NCBI GenBank assembly: GCA_049966695.1
Contig: JBMFUG010000044.1
Coordinates: forward strand, 1 to 21,895
DNA length: 21,895 nucleotides
Reading direction: 5' to 3'
From: JAKAWM01 sp049966695
GTDB lineage: Bacteria > Actinomycetota > Acidimicrobiia > Acidimicrobiales > Palsa-688
Positions 13,516 to 20,301 of the stretch are shown in pieces. Position numbers and translations under genes: made by a program. Position 1 is the stretch's first letter, and every line of letters starts with the position of its first letter. The notes under the pieces are model-generated. The model searched no databases, was not told the DNA's origin, and saw only the letters and a program-made list of their open reading frames with translations.

Positions 13516-16261
13516 GGATCCGGCACGTTCTGCAGAGCCCGTGCCTTGTGACGTTGTCCTGGCGGACGGTTCGACGGCGTGCCTGCGCGCTGTGAAGCCC
13601 ACGGACGGGCCTGCAGTTGCCGCACTGCACGAGAGGCTTTCTCCTGAGACGAGGAGGTTGCGCTATTTTGGCGCCCACCAGGAGCTGTCGGAAGCCGAAC
13701 TGGCCAAGCTGCTGGCCGAGAGCAACCCGGACCACTCAGTGCTCGTGGTCGAACGGGGTGGCCAACTGCTGGGGATCGCGCAGTACGACCGTATCCCTGG
13801 TAGCGACACGGCGGAGGTGGCCTTCCTAGTCGATGACGCCCATCAAGGCCTCGGCATAGGGACGCTGCTTTTGGAGTACCTGGCGAGCCAGGCGCGTGCC
13901 CACGGCCTCAAGAACTTCGCGGCAGACACGCTTTTGGAAAACGAAGCCATGACCCAGGTTTTCCGAGACGCCGGTTTTACCCGGCGGTCCACCGTGGAGT
14001 CAGGGGTCGTACGGGTGATCATGGACATCGCGCCCACGGAAGAGGCGCTAGACGCTCTTTACGAAAGGGACCGCAAGGCCACGGCGAAGTCCATGGAGCG
14101 CCTGCTCAGGCCCCGGTCGGTGGCGGTGGTCGGCGCTTCGAGGAAGCCCGGCACTGTAGGCCATGAGCTGGTGCGCAACCTCGTGAGCGGGGGCTTTCAA
14201 GGTCCCGTTTACCCGGTCAACCCGAGCGCAGAGCACATAGCCGGGGTGCCGTGCTTCCGGAGCATCGAGGACATCCCTCGCCCGGTCGACCTGGCGGTGA
14301 TCGCCGTCCCAGCCGCGGCGGTGCCGGAAGTGGTGGAGGCGTGCGGCCGCAAGGGTGTGGGTGGCTTAGTGGTTGTGTCCTCCCACTTTGCCGAGGACGG
14401 GCCCGCTGGCGCCGCCCTTGAGAGAGAAGCGGCTCGCTTGGCCCATTCCTACGGGATGCGCTTGGTGGGGCCTAACTGTTTCGGCGTCCTCAATACCGAC
14501 CCGGCGGTCTCCATGAACGCCACCTTTGCCAAGGACGCCCCGACGGCAGGGCGCCTTGGCTTCGGCTCGCAGTCGGGTGGCCTCGGTATAGCCATCTTGG
14601 CCGAGGCGAGGCGCCGGGGCATAGGGCTTTCCAGCTTTGTTTCTATGGGCAACAAGGCCGACGTGAGCGGCAACGACTTGCTGTCGTGGTGGAGCGAGGA
14701 CCCGGCGACGAGCGTCGCCCTGTTGTACTTGGAGTCGTTCGGCAACCCTCGCAAGTTTGCCCGCCTGGCTCGCAAGATGGGTCGGAGCAAGCCGATCATC
14801 GCTGTCAAGTCTGGGCGCACGGCGGTGGGCCGCCGCGCAGCGTCGTCGCACACGGCTGCCCTGGCCAGTTCTGACGAGGCAGTCGCAGCGCTTTGCCACC
14901 AGACTGGGGTTATCAGGGTTGACACGATCGAAGAGCTCTTCGACGTAGCCCAGGTGCTCGACTTTCAGCCTTTGGGTGCAGGGCTGCGGGTGGCAGTCCT
15001 GTCCAACGTGGGCGGGCCAGCTGTCCTGGCCGTAGACGCCTGCGTCAGCAACGGCCTGGAGGTCCCAGAGTTTTCTGCTGAAGTGCAGCGGCGCCTGGTG
15101 GAGCTGTGCCCGAGGAACGGTGGGGTTAGCAACCCGATCGACCTGGGCGCCGAGGCCAATGCCAAGATGTACGAGGACGTCTTGGACCTGCTGCTCAGCT
15201 GCGGAGAGGTCGACGCGGTGGCTGTCAACTTCACCCCGCCGCTCGTGACCCGCCGTACTGACGACGTGGCGGCGGCTATAGCAGCTGCAGTGGACCGCGC
15301 TGCCGAACGAGTCGCGTCGGCGACAGGTGAGCAGCGTCCCCAAGCTTGCCCAGTCGTGGCCAGCCTGCTTGGTGCCGACGAGAGCGGCCAAGATGTCTTG
15401 CGGGCGGCCCGCAACCCCGTGCCCAGCTTCACCTACCCCGAGACGGCCGTGAAGGCGCTCGCTCATGCACTGCGCTACGGGCAATGGCGGCAGCGGTCGC
15501 TTGGCACTGTGCCGGTTTTGGCGGGTACTGACGTAAACGAGGCGGGCCGGCGCTTGCCCCGCGACGACTCTGGGGCCCTCAGGGCGGGTTGGGTCACGGG
15601 TGCTGCTGCAATGGACGTGCTGGCTGCTTTCGGCGTACCAGTCGTGCGGACGCTTGAGGCCTACAGCGCCGCAGAGGCCGGCAAGTTGGCAGATGAGATG
15701 GGTGGGCCGGTCGCCCTCAAGGTGCTTGGGCCAGTGCACAAGAGCGAGGGTGGTGGCGTGCGGTTAGGCCTGCAGGGCCACGAAGAGGTGGCCGCAGCCT
15801 ACAGTTCGATGGAGCAGTCGTTCGGTGATGACATGACGGGTGCCCTATTACAGCCGATGGTCCCTGAGGGGGGTGTGGAGACGATCGTCGGTGCCTTGCA
15901 GGACCCAGTGTTCGGGCCGCTCGTCGTTTTCGGGTTGGGCGGTGTTGCTGTCGAGGTGCTCGGTGACCACATAAGCAGGTTGGCGCCGTTGACCGATGTG
16001 GACGCTAAGGAAATGGTGACCGGTCTCCGGGGGTCGAAATTGCTGCTCGGTTACCGGGGCCGGCCGGCAGTCGACATCGACGGTTTGGTGCAGGTGCTGC
16101 ACCGGGTAAGCCGGTTGGCCGAAGACATGCCAGAAGTCGTTGAGCTGGACTGCAACCCAGTGATAGTGAGCCCTGAGGGCGCGCTGGTCGTGGACGCCAG
16201 GCTCCGCATCGACCCAGCGGCTTCCCGCCCGCTATTGGAAGACACTCGCCACCTACGTTAG
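13505..16261 (+). CDS. GNAT acetyltransferase fused to ADP-forming acyl-CoA synthetase (Pat/PatZ-like)
   Basis: This 918-residue protein begins with a GNAT domain (about 15-180; acetyl-CoA loop region GLGIGTLLLEYLASQAR). It continues with the ADP-forming acetyl-CoA synthetase architecture. A CoA-binding Rossmann domain starts near 197 (SVAVVGASRKPGTVGHELV). The succinyl-CoA-ligase-like region has SGRTAVGRRAASSHTAAL. An ATP-grasp domain runs from about 700 (VALKVLGPVHKSEGGGV...VELDCNPVIV). His449 in SSHTA matches the phospho-histidine of active ADP-forming synthetases; PatZ-type lysine acetyltransferases often lack it. The protein may therefore make acyl-CoA or acetate with ATP, acetylate proteins, or do both. 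The GNAT-first order is the usual actinobacterial one. It overlaps the upstream PNPOx-like gene by 11 bp and ends convergent with the response regulator gene. Confidence 0.93.
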   Translation: MAIEDPARSAEPVPCDVVLADGSTACLRAVKPTDGPAVAALHERLSPETRRLRYFGAHQELSEAELAKLLAESNPDHSVLVVERGGQLLGIAQYDRIPGSDTAEVAFLVDDAHQGLGIGTLLLEYLASQARAHGLKNFAADTLLENEAMTQVFRDAGFTRRSTVESGVVRVIMDIAPTEEALDALYERDRKATAKSMERLLRPRSVAVVGASRKPGTVGHELVRNLVSGGFQGPVYPVNPSAEHIAGVPCFRSIEDIPRPVDLAVIAVPAAAVPEVVEACGRKGVGGLVVVSSHFAEDGPAGAALEREAARLAHSYGMRLVGPNCFGVLNTDPAVSMNATFAKDAPTAGRLGFGSQSGGLGIAILAEARRRGIGLSSFVSMGNKADVSGNDLLSWWSEDPATSVALLYLESFGNPRKFARLARKMGRSKPIIAVKSGRTAVGRRAASSHTAALASSDEAVAALCHQTGVIRVDTIEELFDVAQVLDFQPLGAGLRVAVLSNVGGPAVLAVDACVSNGLEVPEFSAEVQRRLVELCPRNGGVSNPIDLGAEANAKMYEDVLDLLLSCGEVDAVAVNFTPPLVTRRTDDVAAAIAAAVDRAAERVASATGEQRPQACPVVASLLGADESGQDVLRAARNPVPSFTYPETAVKALAHALRYGQWRQRSLGTVPVLAGTDVNEAGRRLPRDDSGALRAGWVTGAAAMDVLAAFGVPVVRTLEAYSAAEAGKLADEMGGPVALKVLGPVHKSEGGGVRLGLQGHEEVAAAYSSMEQSFGDDMTGALLQPMVPEGGVETIVGALQDPVFGPLVVFGLGGVAVEVLGDHISRLAPLTDVDAKEMVTGLRGSKLLLGYRGRPAVDIDGLVQVLHRVSRLAEDMPEVVELDCNPVIVSPEGALVVDARLRIDPAASRPLLEDTRHLR

Positions 16262-16277
16262 CTAAAGGCCACTTTGC

Positions 16278-16321
16278 AGCCGGCTCAGGTGGCTTCCGGA
16301 GCCGGCTCAGGTGGCTTCCGG
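16278..16321. repeat. Exact 22-bp tandem duplication spanning the response-regulator stop
   Basis: AGCCGGCTCAGGTGGCTTCC plus GG occurs at 16278-16299 and 16300-16321. The regulator's TGA (complement of 16307-16309) is in the second copy, and the first copy carries the same triplet beyond it. The duplication lies between two convergent genes. Confidence 0.95.
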
Positions 16322-16966
16322 CTCCTCTTCGCGCTGGCTAGCGCGAGCACGTGCTGCGTAGACGGCCGCCTCGGTCCGTCGCGAGAAGCCCATTTTCGCT
16401 AGCAGGTTGGACACGTAGTTCTTCACGGTCTTTTCGGCCAGGTACATCTCAGCGCCGATCTGGCGGTTTGTCTTGCCCTCGGCGATCAGGTCGAGGATGC
16501 GCCGCTCCTGGGGCGAAAGGCGGGCGATGCGCTCGTCTTCGTGCTTGCCCCGGAGGCGCTCCATTACGGTGGCGGTGAGAGCCGGGTCGATGAGAGACTG
16601 GCCATCCGCCACGCGCCTCACCGCCGTCACCAGTTCTGGTCCGCGGATCTGCTTCAGGAGGTACCCACTGGCTCCCGCCAGTATGGCGGAAAAGAGAGCT
16701 TCGTCATCGGCGAATGACGTGAGCATGAGGCAGCGAAGGTCTGGCACAAGGGCGCGAAGGTCCCGGCACACCTCGATGCCGCTCACACCAGGCAGCCGCA
16801 CGTCCAATATGGCTACGTCTGGGCGAGTCGGTGGCACCCTAGTGAGCGCTTCTTCGGCGTTGGAGGCCTCCCCGACCACTTCGAGGTCGGTTTGGGCCTC
16901 TAAGAGCTCGCGCAAGCCCCGCCGGACTATCTCGTGGTCGTCGAGCAAGAAAACACGTACAGACAT
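16307..16966 (-). CDS. NarL/LuxR-family response regulator, DevR/DosR-like
   Basis: This 219-residue regulator has a receiver domain (about 1-120) with Asp9/Asp10, phosphoacceptor Asp55 (VAILDVRLPG), Thr83 and Lys105. A LuxR-type helix-turn-helix follows at about 150-212 (LSPQERRILDLIAEGKTNRQIGAEMYLAEKTVKNYVSNLLAKMGFSRR, described here by its two halves around TNRQI). The sequence is strikingly like mycobacterial DevR/DosR, the hypoxia/NO dormancy regulator. ATG 16966 is preferred over the upstream in-frame ATG at 16987 because GAGAGGAG lies 4 nt before it. The likely kinase is encoded 3.4 kb away at 11059-12879, separated by the PNPOx/GNAT-ACS operon. Likely targets are the GGGCC-N4-GGCCC boxes in this window. 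Confidence 0.94.
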   Translation of the reverse strand: MSVRVFLLDDHEIVRRGLRELLEAQTDLEVVGEASNAEEALTRVPPTRPDVAILDVRLPGVSGIEVCRDLRALVPDLRCLMLTSFADDEALFSAILAGASGYLLKQIRGPELVTAVRRVADGQSLIDPALTATVMERLRGKHEDERIARLSPQERRILDLIAEGKTNRQIGAEMYLAEKTVKNYVSNLLAKMGFSRRTEAAVYAARARASQREEEPEAT

Positions 16967-16970
16967 GGGG

Positions 16971-16978
16971 CTCCTCTC
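16971..16978 (-). promoter_or_regulatory. Ribosome binding site for the response regulator
   Basis: GAGAGGAG on the minus strand, 4 nt before the ATG at 16966, decides the start. Confidence 0.8.
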
Positions 16979-17047
16979 GCCTTTCACCTTAGCTTTACCG
17001 TACCGCGCAAGCGCTGGCGCGGCGCGCAGGTGCCCGCCCGGCGCGCA

Positions 17048-17075
17048 AGTACCCCCCGGGGTGCCGGGGGGTACT
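17048..17075. terminator. Perfect 12-bp-stem hairpin between the membrane-protein gene and the regulator gene
   Basis: AGTACCCCCCGG pairs perfectly with CCGGGGGGTACT around a GGTG loop. It sits 55 bp after the stop of the membrane-protein gene and 82 bp before the regulator start, all on the minus strand. No T-tract follows in that direction, so it could be a U-tract-less terminator/attenuator or an operator. The neighbouring GGCGCGCA occurs twice just beside it. Confidence 0.5.
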
Positions 17076-17129
17076 GCAGGTGGCGTGGCACGTCAGCAGC
17101 AGATTAGGAAAAGACCGCGTGCTCGCTTG

Positions 17130-17822
17130 TCAGGCCCTGGTGGACGAGGCTGTCCTGGCTACCTGGTCAAGCTGGCCATCTGCTGTCGTGGCATGGGGCC
17201 CACTATTTGTGCTGGTCGTGGCCAGGGCCAGCTCCCGCAATGGCGGGAACTCCTCGTCTATGGGCGCACGGCGGAAGTGCAGTAGGCCGAGGACCGAGAG
17301 CAGCGCCATCACGCCTGCCAGTACCCAGCTCACGATGGAGCCGAGGAACGCCAACTGCCCCATTTTCCACCAGCCGTAGGCATTGAGGAGCATGCCACGT
17401 AGCGTGGTGCCCTGGAAGACGGTCTGGACCTTGGCTTCGACAGCCTTGGCCGCCGCGCTGCCTGGAGGAAGCGTCCTTTCGTAGCTGCTCAACTGCGAGT
17501 AAGTCATGCCTCCCCCTATCTCCTTTAGGTGCACTGCGATGAAGTCGTTAGCGAAGACCTCAGCCTGGGCACCGTTGGTGAGCTGTTCGCCGGCATAACG
17601 TGACACAGAGGGGATCATGCTTGGCGTGATCTCGGTACCTGCCTTGGGGTGCTCAAAGGCAGCCTTCGAGGGAAAGGTGATCTTCTGGGCCGCAAGTTGG
17701 CTCGTGACCGTGTTGCTGGCGTAGCTATAGCCCCAAAAGAGAAGCGCGCCGGCTGCGATGAGGACGATGGTCATCAGCACACCGCCGGCGCTCATGAGCG
17801 CATCGAACGACTTCCTGCGCAT
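17130..17822 (-). CDS. Conserved two-helix membrane protein of unknown function
   Basis: The 230-residue protein has an N-in helix at about 12-34 (VLMTIVLIAAGALLFWGY), an external domain of about 120 residues, a second helix at about 155-182 (LGSIVSWVLAGVMALLSVLG), and a polar cytoplasmic tail. Hallmark segments are NTVTSQLAAQKITFP, NGAQAEVFANDFIAVHLKEIGGGMTYSQL and VFQGTTLRGMLLNAYGWWKMG. From memory these recur in actinobacterial proteins that databases sometimes mislabel as aromatic ring-opening dioxygenase LigA. Nothing here supports that enzyme function. AAAGGAG lies 6 nt before the ATG. A DevR-like box lies 75-88 bp upstream, so it may belong to the dormancy regulon of the adjacent regulator. 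Confidence 0.85.
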   Translation of the reverse strand: MRRKSFDALMSAGGVLMTIVLIAAGALLFWGYSYASNTVTSQLAAQKITFPSKAAFEHPKAGTEITPSMIPSVSRYAGEQLTNGAQAEVFANDFIAVHLKEIGGGMTYSQLSSYERTLPPGSAAAKAVEAKVQTVFQGTTLRGMLLNAYGWWKMGQLAFLGSIVSWVLAGVMALLSVLGLLHFRRAPIDEEFPPLRELALATTSTNSGPHATTADGQLDQVARTASSTRA

Positions 17823-17828
17823 TTGTAG

Positions 17829-17835
17829 CTCCTTT
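17829..17835 (-). promoter_or_regulatory. Ribosome binding site for the membrane protein
   Basis: AAAGGAG on the minus strand, 6 nt before the ATG at 17822. Confidence 0.8.
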
Positions 17836-17896
17836 CAAGTTGTGAGCCTCTTGCGGCTCTGTTAGGAGCCTGCCCACCACAGCGAAGTAGTTACTA

Positions 17897-17910
17897 GGGC
17901 CTAACGACCC
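17897..17910. promoter_or_regulatory. DevR/DosR-like box upstream of the membrane-protein gene
   Basis: GGGCCTAACGACCC fits the skeleton GGGnC-N4-GnCCC with one arm mismatch (GGGCC versus the complement GGGTC). It shares its GGGCC arm with the boxes at 12959-13016 and lies 75-88 bp upstream of the start at 17822. Confidence 0.4.
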
Positions 17911-18099
17911 AGTCGGTATTCACCAACGTCATGACATAGCGCTGTACATATGGCCATGGCAGGGATGGCAATTTGAGGCGTTCAAAAAATCGGCACTGGG
18001 GAGTTCCAGGCCACATCAGTGCTGTGGGGCCCGTCTGTTAGAACGCTAGTGGCATCCCATGCTATTCTAGTCTCTCTCTGGTATTCTAATAGATAGGCT

Positions 18100-18117
18100 A
18101 TGTGAACATCTTCACAT
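18100..18117. promoter_or_regulatory. CRP/FNR-family operator upstream of the deacetylase gene
   Basis: ATGTGAACATCTTCACAT has perfect 7-bp inverted arms and matches the CRP core TGTGA-N6-TCACA exactly. It lies 65 bp upstream of the GTG at 18182. The same consensus is used by actinobacterial Crp/GlxR-type regulators. Occupancy is not shown. Confidence 0.6.
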
Positions 18118-18181
18118 CTACTAGCTCTATGAACGGCGATCGGCATGCCAAAGGCAAGCTGCAGAACTACGCTCAGTCGTA

Positions 18182-19213
18182 GTGCTTTACCTCAGTGCAG
18201 CGCCGGAGCTTGACCGCCATGAGACTGGTGCTGGGCACCCGGAGCGCCCCGAACGGGTGGTGGCTGCTCTGAGAGGCATCGACGCGGCTGGCCTGTCGGA
18301 GGCCGTAGTGAGGTTGGAGCCGCGTAGCGCCACGCAAGCGGAGCTGACGCGGGCCCATACTGAGGCGTACCTTTCGTCGTTGCGCGAGTGGTGCGAAGGG
18401 GGAGGGGGGCGGCTCGACTCAGATACCGTCGCCGCAGAGGGGTCATGGCAGACAGCGCTTTTAGCGGCAGGTGGGGTGCTGGCGGCTGTGGACGAGCTCG
18501 AGCGGGCAGGTGAGGGGGTAGGGTTCGTTGCTCAACGCCCACCGGGCCATCACGCTTTAGCCGACCAGGCCATGGGTTTTTGCCTGCTCAACAACGTCGC
18601 GATCGCTGCCGCGGCCCTGGCCGAGCGCGGCGAGCGGGTGATGGTCTTTGACTGGGACGTCCACCATGGCAACGGCACGCAGGCCATCTTCTGGGACGAC
18701 CCAAGGGTCTTGTACGTGTCCGTCCACCAGTGGCCGCTTTACCCAGGCACTGGCGACGTCGGCGCCACCGGGGGGCGGCTGGCCCAGGGGTTTACCGTCA
18801 ATGTCCCGGTGCCGTCGGGCGCTACCGGTGACGTGTACTTACGTGCGTTCGACCAGGTGGTGGGCCCTGCTGCTTGCGACTTTGCCCCTGACTGGTTGCT
18901 GATCTCCAGTGGGTTCGACGCCCACAGGGCTGACCCGCTGGCTCAGGTGGAGCTGAGCGCCGGCGACTTTGCTGACCTGGCCCAGCGGGCGAAGGGACTG
19001 GTCAGCCGGCCTGGCCGGTTGGTAGTCGTGCTTGAAGGCGGCTACGACTTGGAGGCTGTCAGCATGTGCACTGGGGCTGTTCTGGCCAGCTTGCTCGGCG
19101 GGCACTACCGGCCTGAGGCAGCCACCTCGGGAGGTCCTGGCGCGGACGCTGTTGAGCGTGCTGTAGCTGTGCGTGCGCAGCTCAACCAAGCACCGTACGT
19201 GCCCGATAATTAG
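18182..19213 (+). CDS. Zinc-dependent acetoin-utilisation/HDAC-family deacetylase
   Basis: This 343-residue protein belongs to the arginase/deacetylase-fold histone-deacetylase superfamily (AcuC, acetylpolyamine amidohydrolase and HDAC-like enzymes). Seen motifs are HPERPERV at the N-terminus, RPPGHHA with the general-base pair His123-His124, FDWDVHHGNGTQ with zinc ligands Asp159 and His161, SGFDAHRADPL with zinc ligand Asp246, and EGGYD with the transition-state Tyr288. It should remove acyl groups from lysine or polyamine amides in the cytoplasm; the substrate is unknown. The start is GTG 18182, matching the first conserved strand (LYLSAAPELDRHETGAGHP). No strong Shine-Dalgarno is seen. A CRP-type site and AT-rich promoter-like sequence precede it. 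The PilZ gene follows on the same strand. Confidence 0.93.
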   Translation: MLYLSAAPELDRHETGAGHPERPERVVAALRGIDAAGLSEAVVRLEPRSATQAELTRAHTEAYLSSLREWCEGGGGRLDSDTVAAEGSWQTALLAAGGVLAAVDELERAGEGVGFVAQRPPGHHALADQAMGFCLLNNVAIAAAALAERGERVMVFDWDVHHGNGTQAIFWDDPRVLYVSVHQWPLYPGTGDVGATGGRLAQGFTVNVPVPSGATGDVYLRAFDQVVGPAACDFAPDWLLISSGFDAHRADPLAQVELSAGDFADLAQRAKGLVSRPGRLVVVLEGGYDLEAVSMCTGAVLASLLGGHYRPEAATSGGPGADAVERAVAVRAQLNQAPYVPDN

Positions 19214-19278
19214 AAGCAGGCCTGATATTTGGGGTGAGTACGCGACTTGGTGCTAAGCAAAGCTTGAGCGAGGGGGAC

Positions 19279-20280
19279 ATGTCCTCAGAGGCGCCAGAGA
19301 CAGTGCGGAGGTTGCCATGGGCACCGGAGCACCTGGTAGAGGGTTCCGAGGCTCTGCTGTGGCCCGCCCCCATCGGAACTGCGAGCTCAGACGGGCTCCC
19401 TCCTCGGCTACCTGACCCGTCCGAGGCCTGGCCGGCTGTCTTGTCGTGGGCCAGGTCAAAAGTGGTCCGTTTCGAGCTGTTACCGCCGCCTCGCCCAGTG
19501 CCCGAACTGGTGCTTGCCAGCACCGCGTCCGCCGGCGGGCCTGTGCGCTTCGTCGTGGCTAAGTCCTACCAGGTAGGCGGTACAGTCGCTTGCGAGCCTC
19601 CTGAGGAGCTGTTCCTCGTGGAGCGCAGGGACTTGTTCAGAGTCCCCCTTGCAGCGCGCGTCACTGTCGAGTCGCCTGCTGGGTCTTGGGCCAGTTATTG
19701 CGTTGACTTTTCCCTGGGGGGCTTGCGCGTGCCGGTCCCTTGCTCTCTTGAGGTGGGAAGCGAAGTGCGCCTCCAGGTGGAGCTCGGTGCTAATGGGACG
19801 GTCGTCGTGGACGGTTCTGTCAGGCACTGTCACAGCACATGTGGGCAAGCCGTGTTGGGGGTACAGTTCGTGGGGCTGGACCCGAGGACGGAGCAGCGCC
19901 TCTCGTACCTCGTAGGTAGCCACCAGCGCCGGTTGCTGCCTCGGGTGAAGGCAGCCGTCCCGGTCGATTACGGGCCTGAGGGTGGCAAGCGGCGAGGAGA
20001 GGCGCTGGCCAGTGAACTTTCTCCTGGTGACGTGAGCTTCGTTGCGCGCGACGCGTACGCGCTCGGAGAGCGCTTGGGCCTCCAACTGCGGGTCAGCCGC
20101 CAAGAGTTCAGTTTTGGCGCTACGGTCCTGCGTTCTGAGCTGGTCCCCGACAGCGAGGACGACCGCTGCCGGCTGGTGTGCGCGTTGCTGGACGAAGTGA
20201 GCGGAGAGGTCCAGGCTCAGTTCCGCCGAGCTGTACGAGAGCTGGCACTTGAGCGCACGGGAGCCAACCCCCGCCTGTAA
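19279..20280 (+). CDS. PilZ-domain c-di-GMP receptor with YcgR-like layout
   Basis: The protein has an N-terminal variable region, then a canonical PilZ domain. It carries both c-di-GMP motifs: RxxxR in VERRDLFRVPL and DxSxxG in VDFSLGGLRV (Arg132/Arg136 and Asp158/Ser160/Gly163 counted from the longer GTG start at 19234). The C-terminal 110 residues (RVKAAVPVDYGPEGG... onward) again look like a beta-barrel with a PilZ-like start but lack RxxxR. They may be a degenerate second copy. ATG 19279 is chosen because GAGGGGG lies 2 nt before it; GTG 19234 (15 residues longer) has no clear ribosome binding site. It probably translates c-di-GMP levels into a motility, polysaccharide or other output through an unknown partner. 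The broken IS200 gene begins right after its stop. Confidence 0.87.
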   Translation: MSSEAPETVRRLPWAPEHLVEGSEALLWPAPIGTASSDGLPPRLPDPSEAWPAVLSWARSKVVRFELLPPPRPVPELVLASTASAGGPVRFVVAKSYQVGGTVACEPPEELFLVERRDLFRVPLAARVTVESPAGSWASYCVDFSLGGLRVPVPCSLEVGSEVRLQVELGANGTVVVDGSVRHCHSTCGQAVLGVQFVGLDPRTEQRLSYLVGSHQRRLLPRVKAAVPVDYGPEGGKRRGEALASELSPGDVSFVARDAYALGERLGLQLRVSRQEFSFGATVLRSELVPDSEDDRCRLVCALLDEVSGEVQAQFRRAVRELALERTGANPRL

Positions 20281-20301
20281 AGACGGGGTAAATCGACCTC
20301 A

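Larger units (their letters stand above)
17823..18181. other. 359-bp divergent intergenic regulatory region, AT-rich in its second half
   Basis: This is the longest gene-free stretch outside the IS remnants and separates divergent genes. It holds the DevR-like site at 17897-17910, two copies of TATTCTA (18063-18069 and 18082-18088, 19 bp apart, each containing a -10-like TATTCT), and a CRP-type palindrome at 18100-18117. The part from about 18055 to 18130 is clearly poorer in GC than the neighbouring genes. No ORF or RNA gene was recognised in it. Confidence 0.7.

Noticed and set aside
14366..15739. Long antisense open frame (457 codons) on the minus strand.
   Set aside because: It is the mirror of the GNAT-ACS coding strand in a GC-rich genome; its translation shows no domain, while the sense frame has all motifs.
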